NCBI GenBank assembly: GCA_024305745.1 | Contig: JAHRBS010000010.1 | Span: 1,495,501 to 1,559,500 of the forward strand | Direction of reading: 5' to 3' | Length of the DNA: 64,000 nucleotides | Source of the DNA: Polyporus tsugae | Taxonomy: Eukaryota > Basidiomycota > Agaricomycetes > Polyporales > Polyporaceae | Part shown: positions 22,301 to 33,907 of the stretch, piece after piece | Numbering within the stretch: the stretch's first letter is position 1 | How the letters are laid out: the number at the start of each line of letters is the position of its first letter | Notes under the pieces: model-generated | What the model was told of the DNA's origin: nothing | The model's database searches: none | The model's input: the letters and a program-made list of their open reading frames with translations, nothing else | Position numbers and translations under genes: made by a program

Positions 22301-22607
22301 TGTCGTGGCCTTGGTCTTGATCGTGTAGGTCGGGCCGCTTTTCGTCGACACGCGACTCGTTGGACATACCGACCTCAGTTAAATCGAGGTTTGAACGAGA
22401 CTTGTAAGCCGGCGTTTCTTCCGGATAGGATTCGATGATGACCTGAGACGTGGAGGCGACGCGGCGGTAGGGAGGAGAGGGAAGAGGGTTGTTCACGTCC
22501 TCGTTGGTGGTGAAGAGGTCGGGACCAAGGTGAAGCCCGGCTGGGGGGTGATGACGGGAGGGTCGGGTGGCGGGATGGGGGTCATGGGACGGGGAGCGAG
22601 AAGACAT
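19315..22607 (-). CDS. EF-hand mechanosensitive ion channel (MscS family, Msy1/Msy2-like)
   Basis: This is a 939-residue fungal MscS-type channel; the fission yeast homologues Msy1/Msy2 sit in the ER and control calcium after hypo-osmotic shock. Exons 22607-22057, 21973-21547, 21491-21416, 21364-20305, 20239-20205, 20149-20044, 19988-19967, 19913-19711 and 19654-19315 keep the frame. Order: a disordered Ser/Pro-rich N-terminus with an acidic patch, four membrane helices (ITLLFSTLIGSTILSGLII; AWLFWAAANISISWG; VLYAASGWVSWVILF; YEAIEFLFFLALVISA), a long linker, an EF-hand with loop DTDNNGDISRAE, two more helices, the pore region SLYTIGLGASFVFKNSASNAFDAIMFLF, and then HPFDTGDRCFI and ENLIVKKMGLFATIFTR of the MscS beta domain. 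One EF-hand is canonical, which suggests direct calcium regulation. Confidence 0.92.
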
Positions 22608-23056
22608 TCAGAAGGAGTGTGAGCAGCCAGTGCTGGGCAGGGAGCGGAGCTGATCCGGGGGCGTGCTGACTCTTGTCTGACGGGGAGCTGTTGGATCTAC
22701 AACACGGTAGGGTGCGCGAGATGTAAGTAGGCCACGGCTCGCTACTAGTACCTGCTCACCCCGTCGCGTAAAACTGCAACAGTGGTGCTTGCCATCGCTG
22801 CATAATGCGTGTCGCGAGGTCCCACGAACATCGCCGGCTGTCGCTGATCTTGTCTCCTTGTTCACTGCGAGCTCCAACCGCCAAGCCCCGGTCAGTGACG
22901 TCACCAGAAGGGCTTCCCGTTTCGGGCAATTGCACTCGACGTCGACGACCCAGCCTTTCCTCAATGCAGCCCCTAAACCGCACTGTTTGCTGCAAACCAC
23001 TACCTTGCCCTTGCACCAATACCACTTCTCTCAGCCGATATCCCTAGCCACCCACC
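22608..23056. other. divergent promoter region
   Basis: A 449-base spacer lies between the divergent channel gene and the coiled-coil gene. The right part is CT-rich just before the ATG at 23057, which is common in fungal 5' leaders. No other feature is seen. Confidence 0.45.
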
Positions 23057-23876
23057 ATGCCCCTCTTCGGAAAGTCCAAGGCTTCCGGAAATGCCGAGAT
23101 TCGCGATGTCGAGAAGACGGTCGCCAAAGAAGCCCGTACCGACCAGAAAAGCCTCGATAGCGCCATCAGCGACCTCTCCAAAGCAGGAGACGCGCACAAC
23201 AAGAGCATCAAGGTACGTGTTCGACGCCTACCGACCCCGACCGCGATTATCATCTCTCCCGTCATGGAGAATCTGCATTTTTCTGGCGTCGTCTCCGTCA
23301 TTTTATACACTCAAATACTCATTTTTTTGTCGTACATTTGTAGGCCGTAGACGATGCTCGTCATGCGCTCGACAAAACCGTGAAGAAGGAGCACCAGGCT
23401 GCTCTCGCCCTCGACGAGGCTAAGCACAAGCACGATGTAGCCGTCACCGAAGGCCACAACGCCGAGAAAACAGTCCAGGTACGCGGCACCCTCATTTGCG
23501 GTCTCTCACGCCAAGCGGACTCATACCTTCACGACATCCCGTCGTCCTACAGATGAAGCAGGACCACGCGAAACGGCTGGAACAGGACCTTGACCAGAAG
23601 CGTCAGCGGCTCGAGGAGGTTCGCCAGCAGAAGGGCCATAAGGACGTGAGTGTCGGTCTCCCCGAGCCTGGTTTACCAACCCCAAGTCTGTCTTTCCGGA
23701 AGCGCATGCTAACCAATGCCGGTCTACAGCAGAGGCGCGAGTCCAAGCTGTCCGAATTGCATGCGCGAGAAGCTGCTGCTGCCGGGGCTCGCTCGAGCAT
23801 CGAACAAGGCCCTACTACCGGGGAACAGGGAACCGCCCTCTCACCGGCGAGTGCGCCCTCCGGTGCACAGGCCTAA
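23057..23876 (+). CDS. small coiled-coil protein, function unknown
   Basis: Four exons (23057-23212, 23344-23478, 23553-23645, 23730-23876) encode 176 residues. Nearly the whole chain is charged and helical: RDVEKTVAKEARTDQKSLDSAISDLSKAGDAHNKS, then repeated K/E/A/H-rich segments (KKEHQAALALDEAKHKHDVAV; KRLEQDLDQKRQRLEEVRQQKG), with an Ala/Gly/Ser-rich tail ending in SGAQA. There is no signal peptide or membrane segment. Intron positions with standard borders and preserved frame support a real gene. It resembles short coiled-coil proteins found in Agaricomycetes, but I know of no assigned function. Confidence 0.8.
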
Positions 23877-26800
23877 GTTGGCCGCCCCAGTCTCGACCGT
23901 CAGCGCTGCTCGGGCTGGTGCTTCGCCTGCTTGGACTTGGCTCTTGACGAATTTCATGACCATATGATGATTTGGACGACAGGACTTTTCTCCGGAACTG
24001 TATCTGTATCCGTGTCATAGACGCTCTCCTGTTCTTGGGTTGCCACCGCGAATGTGTACCTGAGCCTCCCATAATATGTCAAACACGATATCACCTTGTC
24101 CTGAACCACCCAGAGTACTGGATATTGCAGACCACCATGAAAAGCTGTCGACAAACCGCACACACCATCGAATATAGTGCGTCTCCTCTTCCCCTCCCTA
24201 CTGACGTTTCACACCGTGTCCATGCATCCCAACCTCTCAGGACACTGATGCATATGGTCGACGAAAGGGCACGAGAGGGACTTGCGCACATATCGACGGC
24301 CGCCCCTGCCCATTCAGCAACATTGGGAACCTTTAGTTGGCAACGCTAGCGATCCGGCCATCCAATTTCAAGCCAAAGCTCTCAAGCATACCATGATGCG
24401 TTCATAATTTCCGTGTCAACTCAATGTGTGCTGGCCTTCCTTCCTGTAGACCGCCGGACACGGCGGACACTCCGGCCTTCGATGCTCCTGAGAGCCGCCC
24501 TTCACGTGTGTTAACCATCCTTCTCAGCCATGTACTCGTACTCGGCTCCGACGGGACAAGATGCCTGAGGACCCCCGCGCTCCGCCATGGGTCCCACGAA
24601 GGCCCGAGGAGCCGAACAAGCGTAGAGTCGCATGCATCTGCACGTTCACTGCACTGCGACTGCTTCCAGTACCATCCACCACGGTCTCAGCGTCGAGGCG
24701 CGGCGCAAGATCAGGGTCCCGACTCCGACCAGGGCTGGAGTTCAGTATGTTCAGTAGTCGCGCGCGCCGATATCTGGAGGTAATGAGTCAGTCAAGCTCA
24801 AGCTCCAGAACTGAGAAATAGCTATAGGTTTGCATGAGTCTCCGACGTGTGGCGTCGACGTCGGCTGTATACTCGCGAGCTCAACCGGAACGTAATCTCA
24901 ACAGCGACGGCATCTAGTACATAGTGAAACTGGAATAAAAAATCGCTATACCGGAATCCGGCGGGCAAACAACTCAATGCAAGGGCGGAGTGTCTCCACC
25001 TACGTTCCGGACTTCGTAACTACTGCGAACACGAGGTATACCGCGTTCGAACAACCACGATCAGTACGCCTTTCTTGAGATCGTTTAGACCTACATATTC
25101 TGAGTATGCATACGCTGTACAGGATACTAATCTCCGGACGGTTGCCCCGCCGGCTCGTCGAGACGCGTTTGATGTAAAATCATGGGCAATATTCGCGTCG
25201 CATGTTTGACTGAGACTTGTCCAGCCTCCGCCCTATCCCGCTACTTCCTGAGAGTATGGTATAGTGCTTGTCGGACTTCTGGGTTGTTGGGAACGTGGAC
25301 GCCGCACCGACCGTAAACGATGGATGTCATCGAGGCGTGGACGCCGCCGTATTATGAAACGCTCCGACGTGGCAATATGTAAAGATATGCAGGGCCGTCC
25401 ATTATTTGAAAGGTACAATAACACATGCAGCGGTAAGCAAGAGACAGGCTGGCTGACGGACCACAAAGATGAGGAGGATATGCGGAAGAAATGATAGACA
25501 TAAAGTATCGTCGCCCGCGCAGACGATCTGAGAAGCAATAGAGGGGGGGGGTGAGAAGTAGTGTCACCACGTACCTTGTCTGCGGTGAGGCCCAGCTCGG
25601 ATTTTGAGGAGCACTTGGGGAGCACCCGACCTGGTCGGGTAGGCAGTAGTGGGGGCAGGGGTGGGTGGGAAATCTTTGAGGAACCAAGTTAGGACCGTCC
25701 GAACGTGCCAACTTCTGGCTAACCACGAGCAAGGTGAAGGCCGCATGCAGGGGTTTCCTGGTTCAAGTAGTATGGCGATCAAGGGGTCGAATTGAGCAGA
25801 TGTGCGGTGGGGGTGGGAAGCTCTTGCGAGGAGGCCAGGGCAAGGGTGGGGGCTTGTCCCGTGGAATCAGAATGTCTTTTAGCTAGCTCGGTGGTAGGTG
25901 AGGTCGGAATCGGGGGGAGTAGAACGTCTCGGGGAGGAGGTGGTTGGAGGAAAGAAGAAAAGTGTGAGTGTGCATGTGCAAAAATGGGGGTCAGTTCGGG
26001 TGGCTCAACGCGGGAGCTGGACATCAGACGACTGGACAATATTGGGAGGGTCGGCTGGCATGCGCGTGCCCCGGGCCTGTTCCAGCGGCAACGTGCAGGC
26101 AGATACGAACCGGGAACCTTCCGCACATCGTATCCTTTTCGTCCTCATCGTCCCCATGTCGTCCTCTGTCGTCCCCCATGTCCTCGACCGGCGTCAGACT
26201 CTGTTCCCGCGCGTCGACCAACGTCCTCGCCATGCTGCAGAAGACACAGGGGTCGATCATCGTCTTTCATTGTGGCTCACATGGGCAAACTCAACTCCGC
26301 AACCCATATCGGGCTGGCCCTGCAGCCTCTCCCTCAACACTATCTTCACCCCGTACCCGATGGGTACGATGTGGAGCTAGGTCGGTCAACGTTCGATGAA
26401 GCTCGCTCACCGCTATTATGGGCCGGTGGTTGGGACCATGAATGTATGATCCCTGACGACGCCGAAGATCGCCATAGCGGTTGGAAAATCCTCCAACTCG
26501 GCGTGGACCTTGCTGGATGGGCACTCTTGTTGGGCACGGGTTCCTTGGTGCGTCCCCGTATTGCATTTTATGTTGTGCGCTGACTTGGACAGTTGTTGGG
26601 GAGCTCCTCGACACGCACACTACGGCCCGTATCATTCGGCTCAGGGTATGGCGGCGACACCTTTGGCCGCTTCAGAGCCTGTCTATGGCTCATTTCGTCA
26701 GTCTTTGCGACCAGTCTGGTCAACCTTTTCCCCTTGCTTTGACATGTTCTTGAGCGCGTCTTCTCCCGAATCTTGTCCACCCCCGGTCTTGCGGCACACT

Positions 26801-27783
26801 GGCTTGCAACACACTCTTGCTAGGACTTGAGATTCTTGGCAGGCGCAGATCTTCATGGCAGGTCACACCATCGACGAGGACGGAGCACACACAGGCTCGT
26901 TATGAGACCCAAGGGTACTGGATGAAGACGAACGTTCTGGGAAAAATCCCGACGCTCGTCCACCCTGTCACCGGAGCCGCGCCCTGTGACAGTCACGCTT
27001 CGTTGCTGGCGTGACACATCACATGACTGTGATGGACGTGACTCCTCTCTGCGTTCCTGGTCGGCCCCTCCCTTCGCGGCGGAGCGGCAAGGACGAATGC
27101 AAATGAGCTGTTATGTTGGGCGGAGGGCTCTAGGGGAGTCAGTGATGACTATCTAGGCTAGCTTGGCTTCATATGCGTCGGGAACCTGAGTCAAGAACGG
27201 GAACAACTCACTGCCGGTGCTCCCAATATCCTCCGTGTCCACGTTGGCGGTCGCTCATCTCTGGGGGGTGCCGTACGTAGCCTCTTCCGCGCAGGCCCTG
27301 CCAACACTGTCCCTGCGTTTACTTGACGACGACAGTCCATTTCGAACCTGGTGTCCGAGTCGTCGGGCTGAACTCGCTTCGTGTCTCCGCCAATGCTTCG
27401 AGTGGTACCCCTCGGTGCTTGCATTGGGCTAGGCAATTCTATAACACACCACTTCCATGCTTCTGATTTACTGCACATCAGCGTTGACACGCATCTCCGC
27501 GAGGAACCCACCGGGATTGGCCCTCAACGGAGGCGCGTGCGTCAACACAGGGAGGGCTGTCGCTGTTTAGGTGGTGTGCGGGAAGGCAAGCGCGACACCC
27601 GCCTCGACCGTGGGGCTTCTTCCTCGGTTTCGGCGCGCTTCTTCTTAGCCAGGGCCCGGCTTTTACGACATAGCTCGACCTCAGAGCCCTCATAATGCGC
27701 AGACGTGACTGCCGGCCCCTTCAGGCCCTCGCCTCCGTTATCCCCTCCCCCAGCAACGCTTCGTCCTAGCTCTCTCACCGACC
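23877..27783. other. 3.9 kb gene-poor region with G-rich strand asymmetry
   Basis: No gene could be supported over nearly 4 kb, by far the largest gap in the window. The reading frames present are open mainly because of high GC. From about 25540 to 25960 the plus strand carries many G-runs, including a 9-base poly-G at 25543-25551 and a canonical quadruplex pattern at 25651-25669. A plus-strand stretch at 26270-26760 has a few hydrophobic segments and possible splice sites but no coherent model. No transposon terminal repeats or transposase-like frames were recognised. Confidence 0.4.
25651..25669 (+). other. canonical G-quadruplex motif
   Basis: The sequence has runs of 5, 4, 3 and 3 guanines separated by loops of 2, 1 and 1 bases, which meets the standard four-run G-quadruplex definition with very short loops. 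It sits among further G-runs on the same strand. Folding in vivo is inference. Confidence 0.65.
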
Positions 27784-28352
27784 ATGCACGAGTCTGTGCC
27801 CCAGCCACGCTTCATCTCCTTATCAACGTGCGACGGCGACGACGTGGAGTATGATGTGTACTACTTCTACCCTTCCCGTAATCGCGTCTACCAGGTACGC
27901 CGCCATTTCGTTCCCTATGATTCGCTGTCACCGGCCCTTACGCTGCGGCAGCCCGCCCGTCAAGTCTCTCCTTGGGACACGGCATTGGACAACGACGCGC
28001 CCTCGTCGACCGACGTGTCCGTGGTATGTTTCCCCCGTGTCTATTAGCCTTTCCCTGTCATTCATGCTTCGCATCAGCTGTCGCTCCCCTCATACTCATA
28101 CAATTCGGACTTCGTATTTCCCGACCCTGCAAGCGTCCATGGCATCTCGACGTTGGGTTACAGCACGCTCTTTCGGAAGGGACTGTGGGCCCAGGTACGT
28201 TTGTCCTCCCGACCCATGAAGCATTTGTACCTATACGTCCCCAGTCCCGCGCCATCACCCGACGGCTGGATGCCTTCGTCGCCCGAATGATGGAGACGTG
28301 CCGCTCCTTGAAGAACCGCTTCCGCCGCCGTCGCACGCCCCCAGTCGCGTGA
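27784..28352 (+). CDS. small hypothetical protein
   Basis: Exons 27784-27894, 27952-28023, 28078-28194 and 28245-28352 give 135 residues. The first exon reads MHESVPQPRFISLSTCDGDD and is rich in Tyr/Asp (VEYDVYYFYP), the middle is Ser/Pro/Asp-rich, the third contains ISTLGYSTLFRKGLWAQ, and the C-terminus is strongly basic (RSLKNRFRRRRTPP). All introns have GT-AG borders, are about 50-57 bases long and lie in phase 0, which supports the model. There is no signal peptide or membrane helix. I do not recognise a family; the basic tail may bind nucleic acid or membrane, which is speculation. Confidence 0.65.
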
Positions 28353-30083
28353 ACGCCCTCGACACGTCTCTTGGTAAAAGAAAAATCGATTTGAAGCAAC
28401 TACGACGGCAAAAAAGTGCACATGTGACATCAAGTCGCGTTGTATATAATGATTGAAGGGAACCGTATTCGTGGAAACTGCGAAGATAATACGCACAGCT
28501 GCTTACTGCTTTCTGCTGTAACATATATCCGTCGCAACGATACCATAGGAGCATCTTGGTCAACTTTATGTGGGAACAGAGTAATGATCCAAACTCTCCC
28601 CTGCTTGCTCAGGAGCGTCGGTGGATCTGCGTCGACAAGCAATACTCGTTAATTGCAACGGGAAGATTACCTGCCACCTCCAGCGTGTGCTACTCGATGT
28701 GTTGCGATCACAGCAGATTGAAGCGTAGTGAATGGCCCCACTTGAGTACTCGAGTTACCGCGTCGGAGCTATCCCACCTTCGCGACGAGCGCGAAAAGAG
28801 GTTAACCTCGTACCTTGCGGGATGGAAGAGACGACGTAGACTCGGAGGGGATCTACGCTCGAAGGCTCGAGACCTTCAAGCCATTAATGACCTAGTGAGA
28901 CCGCACGCCGGCGGCGTATGAGGGGAACGCCACACTGCGCTGCCCTCGCCAGTTCGGCGAGGCAAGAACGTGACACTTCAACCGTATCGGTGTGTGGGCA
29001 GCTCCAGACCTATGGAGGGTGTTCGGTTCATGTGTTCGTGGCCACAGGTGCAGCACGCCCACAGAGGGGAGCATATGCGGGACTCACGAGACTGAATGGA
29101 AGGATGGTACGAGCCTATTACTGGTCCCGACGTTCGTGAAGCGCGTTTTTACGTCGATACGACGCTCTGATGTATGAGCTGGTTCCGCGAGCATCTGACC
29201 CTTCACTGACGGCGGCGGGTTCTGAGTACTCTGAGGGTGGGGGCGGTGGCAACATATTCAACGAAGGTCGAACGCAAATAGCCTGGTGGCACAGCATATT
29301 AACTTCGCGGCAAACGCCGTGGCCACTTGGAGAGCAGAGTTACCCAATTGCGCACTTCGTGCGGCTCACCACCACCATGACACGATCCCCGGCGAATCTC
29401 TTTCCGCCCTTGATTTCTTTTACTCGTGCACGATACGTCTCTTGCCTAATGTATCGGTGCTTTGTTGTCTGGCGGCACACAAGACGGGCGAGTCGCGACC
29501 CACTCCTGACATGCTTTATTCGTGAACGAGGATCGTAAAGTTGCTGTTGATGTGGCCAGGGAAGTCCCCTGCGATGTGCGCGTGTTTCCCTGCAGGCATC
29601 GTGCCGACGGACCTTCAACCACTCTTCATTTCCGGGGACGCTCGTCGCTCCGTGACTGGTGCCGCCACGCCAATCCTGGCCATCCTCGCAGTACGTCCGC
29701 CTCTTCTGCGTCTGCGCGTGGTCCGCGTGAGTTTCCTTCTCCAGGGGAATGCAGGCTCTTCAGCTGCGAACAAGGCACAGCGGGGATCCTTGTACCCCTA
29801 GTCACGACTCATCACCAGGGCGCAGGGTGAACAACGGGTTCTGCATCGATATATGCGTCTGTATGAGCGCCAGCCATGAACGTGAGCATTACCCTTCACC
29901 GCCAATGCTCACCCTCAGTACATGCTTATCCATCACCATGGTGGCCCAGGTGTGGCGTGTAGATACTCGATACTCGATTGTCCTTGCATTCTCCCTCCGT
30001 CCTCAAGGCTACCGGGCGTCTAGAGCTGTGGATCACCGTCTGTGCCATGCTATGCACGCTGCACGTTATTGTCATAGATCTCC
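28353..30083. other. 1.7 kb intergenic region
   Basis: No supported gene lies here. A plus-strand frame at 28556-28921 (about 120 codons, charged C-terminal half) is the best candidate but has no recognisable motif and no splice support. The frame at 29170-29538 has a skewed composition that looks non-coding. Confidence 0.35.
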
Positions 30084-31176
30084 ATGTCCTATAAGACCCC
30101 TGCGGACGATGGATTTCTGTTGCACAACCCACCCTCCACCTCACAGGCTTCGTCCGAGTTCTTTCCGCCACAAAATATCTTTAACTCCATGGCGTACCCC
30201 GCATACGGCGACGCGTACTCGGCTGGTTACCCCCTCCAGCATTCCCTCTCCCATGGGCCACCGGGCTATGGCGTTCACCCCACCGAGTTTGGGTACGCTG
30301 ACCCGGGATATGGCGTCGCGTTTACGGATGTGAGTGGCCCGCCGCCGCCTCCCAAGGCCACACTTTGCTAACGCGTGCTGCAGCCCGGATACGCAACCAG
30401 CGGCGCGTACCCCGCGTACGGCCCTCAACGTTCGCTCAGCCAATACGGTCGAGGTATGCACATGCACCCCCCTGTGTTCCTTTGTCATTGGCTAACTTAT
30501 GCAGGTCCAGCGTACGATGATCTCGACGCCAGAGACCCGTACTACGCTGACCGCCGCCGTAGTGCACCATATGGGATGCACCGCCGCGCTTCGCGCATGA
30601 CACGCTCGCTCTCGCGCATGAGTCGGCACGCCGGGATGGGATACGACGCTATGCGGTCCACGGTGATCAAGTTCAAGCGCAAGGGCGGCTTCCGCAGCGG
30701 CATCACGCTCGGAGAGGCCATGTCCGACGCGCACCTCGGCCAAAACCACGACTACAGCCTGTACGACCTCAACGCCGATGGTCGTGGTCGCATTATCCTC
30801 AAAATCCGGGTACGTCCTCCTTCAACTTGCAGCACCCGGAGATCGAGGAGCACATGAGCTAATGTGGCGTGGCCCGCAGTGGACGGGATACAATTCGATG
30901 ACATATGAGCTGCCCGCGGACTGTTACGACGGTCGTGTAGAGCTCCAGACCCTCGCGCGGAGGATCGCACGGGCGTGCACTCACTTCTTGCAGGTAAGCA
31001 TGCGTCCTGTGGGCCGCACCGCAGCTGCGTCCCGTGTACCTCAACTGCGCCACTCACGAGCTTCGCGTCCTGCCCTGCAGGCAAACATGATTCCCGTCTC
31101 TTGGGATCGTGTGATACTGTACCACCTGGAGGAGATCTCCCCGGGCACCTGGCAGCCCGTCCTTTCCACTAGCTGA
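30084..31176 (+). CDS. conserved-looking hypothetical protein, Tyr/Pro-rich N-terminus with folded C-terminal domain
   Basis: Five exons (30084-30329, 30384-30453, 30505-30809, 30880-30993, 31081-31176) encode 276 residues. The N-terminal 130 residues are low-complexity, with repeated PAYG, PGYG and SLS motifs, followed by a basic Ser/Arg stretch (RRASRMTRSLSRMSRHAG). The C-terminal part looks like a compact domain: STVIKFKRKGGFRSGITLGEAM, ILKIRWTGYNSMTYELP and ARRIARACTHFLQANMIPVSW, ending in a strand-rich IPVSWDRVILYHLEEISPGTWQPV. It resembles Agaricomycete proteins of unknown function. There is no signal peptide or membrane helix. No function is assigned. Confidence 0.75.
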
Positions 31177-32430
31177 ACTGCCGGGGTCGAGTGCGTTTTA
31201 CGTGCGATGCACATCGCCGCAGTCGGCACCAACGTCCTCATCCCTCACCCTCTCGCTTCCGCATTGGCATTCGCTATTTTTGAACTATTGTCCCCGGAAC
31301 GTCTGGTTGCAGAAAACCGATGCCTGCTTGCTGGTCAAGCTGTCGGGTCGTATATTCGATGGAGATATTCATGTTTATTGCTCATCCTCACGATCGTTCA
31401 CGACCTCATGTATGCACGCATGTATACGACATCTGTATAACACCACAATGGCATTACAATTTACAATAGAACGGGTAGTAGAAAGCCGAATAACCCCAAC
31501 TCGATATCAGCTATGGAGCCATGTATTATGAATAGGATAAGTTGCGTCCGGCGTTAGAAGGCAAAGGGGGGTATCGTTGGCAGGGTGAACAGCAGACGGC
31601 TATAGTTGCCACTATCGCATGTTTCGAGAGGCCGAGGACTTACTGTCCCCGCCTGCGCAAAGTATGCCGCTGAGAACGCTATCTGCCAGAACGGGACGTG
31701 CTGCGTATGCCGAGCGTGCGTTTGATTCTCGTCATGAGGGAAACATGAGCCTCATTACCCCGACCCTGAAACGAGCCGATATGTCAGTGCAGGTCTTCGG
31801 CAAGGTGAGCAGCGAAGGACACGGACCATGAGCTTCAGCTCGCGCTTTGCGTGCTTCCTTCCGGAGCGCGTGGTGTTTGGGTTGGCGAGAGCGGCCTCTG
31901 TCATTCATGGTGTCCTCATCAGTAATCGGTCGGTGCTGAGCTCGAGACGGTGGTAAGATGCTTCTCACTGAAACCTCCGGCGACCCTGTCTGGGTCCTTC
32001 CTTCCAAAGCGTGGGCGGAAGCGACTGTGGCGAGTCTCGTGGTGGTGATTGCTGCGACCGAAGAGAGGCATTGTGACAGGGAAGTAGGGGGATCTGCGAC
32101 AGGTGAGACTCCGGTTACGTGGCTGGTTTGGTAACAGCAATTGGTTGTTCTTGCGATGCGATCGACGGCGGTGCGAGAAGCTATCATTTTTATATGCGGA
32201 TCGAGGACGTAAAACGTCAGACGCGTACTGTGGTGCAATTGAAGGTCATGGGAGCCATCGTAGACGATTACTCCCCTGGCCATACGGACTCACTGGCATG
32301 CTGGGGGCGCTGGTGGCAACTCGTAGGCGCCGAGCTCGTCATTTGTGTCACCGTGCACAGTTTGAATTTCGCTCCGGACGGCCACCCTCCCTGCGCGCTC
32401 TGTTGTCCGTCCTTGTCCATCTTGCCATGA
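31177..32430. other. 1.25 kb intergenic region upstream of TAD1
   Basis: Nothing here could be supported as a gene. A minus-strand frame at 31732-32283 is open over 183 codons but has no family resemblance and contains AG/GT-rich sequence typical of chance frames. Confidence 0.35.
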
Positions 32431-33907
32431 ATGGTGAACCGCTCTGCAGATGACGTCGCATCTCTCGTGCTTTCGACATACGCAGGTTTCAAGTTCAAGC
32501 CTCCCGACGGCCAGTTCACAATTTTAGCTGGTTTTGTTCTCACCGACGGCGAAGCTGCTAAGGTCATATCTATCGGGACTGGTTCCAAATGTCTACCGGC
32601 CGCTCGACTGCCACAGAATGGCGATGCGCTGCACGACAGCCATGCAGAGGTCCTCGCTCGGAGAGGTGCGATCCGGTGGCTCCTCGAAGAAATCTCCCGG
32701 AGCTGTGACGTGCAATCGGCGCTAGCATCCACCTCCAGGGCACGGTGGATATCAAGAGGCTCAGACGGCAAATATGCACTGAAGCCTGACGTCAAGCTCG
32801 ACATGTACATCTCCACGGTGCCATGTAGGCGAGCCATATCCCGCCTTCTTTTAGAGTCTAACCGCTCCAACAGGTGGGGACGCCTCCACCCGGTATCTGG
32901 CGTCATTCCAGGACGCCGACGTGGCTGCCCTGAAGGACTCCACCCCATTCCCGGAGCTCCCTCCCGGCACCGCCTCTCGAGGGCGAGACAATTACTCCTT
33001 GTATGGCGTGATGCGAACGAAGCCCGGCCGCACGGACTCGCCGCCGACGCTGTCGATGTCTTGCAGCGACAAGATCGCGGCGTGGAACGTGTTGGGCATC
33101 CAAGGCGCCCTCGCCTCGCGCCTTCTGCGACCTGTCTACATCGATCGGGTGATAATCGGAGAGGTCGACCAACCCATGCGCCACGTCGTCCTCGAGGATT
33201 GCCAGAGAGCCCTGTACGCGAGGCTGCAGTCGATACCGGGTTCGTACGCTCCCAGCATAATGAGCGTTAGGCATCGAGCTCAAACGATGGCCGGACAGGC
33301 TTGCCTTCTCCTTTCCAGCCGAACGTTCCCGCCATCGAGTTCACGTCTGTCCCGTACCCACACTCGCGCTCAGCCCTTGCACCAAGTGCCACCAGTGGAT
33401 GTAATGACTGTAAGCCAGATGCCCAAGCGAAGCAAAAGATAACCATTGATATCCGGGCTTCAAGCTCTTTGTTACGTCGCAGACTCGGTGAGGGCCAGCG
33501 AGGTCCTCATCAACGGTCTTCGCCGTGGTGTCTCGCCAAAGCATCGCCACAATCCGAAGTTCAGGTTCGTCGGTTGCGCTTATCTTGCCCTCCATGTCAA
33601 AGTTTTAACGTTTCTCTAGGCCGGTGCTGTCGAAGCTCGCCTTGTATGGCCTGTTCAAGGAGGTTGCAGTCAATTTACGTCACGCGCCCATGGTCGGGTG
33701 GGTGGATTGTAGAGTCTGTTCGTTTCTTTGTAGTCCTGACTCCTTGTTTCAAGGGAGCACACCACTTACTACGAGGCTAAGCAGCACGATGCGGATTATA
33801 GTGCAGCAAGAGCAATTCTCAAAGGACCTGGTGGACCGTTCCAAGGCTGGGTGACAAGTGGACGCCAATGGGAGGAGTTTATTTCACCAGAGCCCTCTTC
33901 GTCCTAA
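32431..33907 (+). CDS. TAD1: tRNA-specific adenosine deaminase Tad1 (ADAT1)
   Basis: Tad1 deaminates adenosine 37, next to the anticodon of tRNA-Ala, to inosine. Exons 32431-32824, 32874-33239, 33299-33409, 33465-33564, 33620-33697 and 33754-33907 keep the frame and give 400 residues, normal for the fungal enzyme. The zinc/active-site residues are visible: HAE in LHDSHAEVLARRGAIRWLL (proton-transfer Glu), the first cysteine in ISTVPCGD, whose Cys codon is created by splicing, and the second cysteine in TLSMSCSDKIAAWNVLGIQG. The C-terminal segment contains IEFTSVPYPHSRSAL, CNDSLCYVADSV and TYYEAKQHDADYSAAR, all typical of the editing-deaminase domain. The last intron's acceptor is the best in-frame option but less certain than the others. 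The start is the second of two nearby ATGs, in the conserved frame. Confidence 0.92.

Noticed and set aside
25792..26583. Open frame of 263 codons
   Set aside because: The composition is Arg/Gly/Ser-rich, no motif or splice structure supports it, and it lies in the G-rich region where chance frames are expected.
26270..26760. Possible spliced membrane protein on the plus strand
   Set aside because: A few hydrophobic stretches and GT/AG pairs occur but no model keeps a coherent frame or resembles a family.
28556..28921. 121-codon plus-strand frame
   Set aside because: The charged C-terminal half looks superficially protein-like, but there is no homology signal, no splice evidence and no neighbour context; kept only as a remark in the intergenic entry.
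31732..32283. Minus-strand frame of 183 codons upstream of TAD1
   Set aside because: No family resemblance, unusual composition and no supporting introns.
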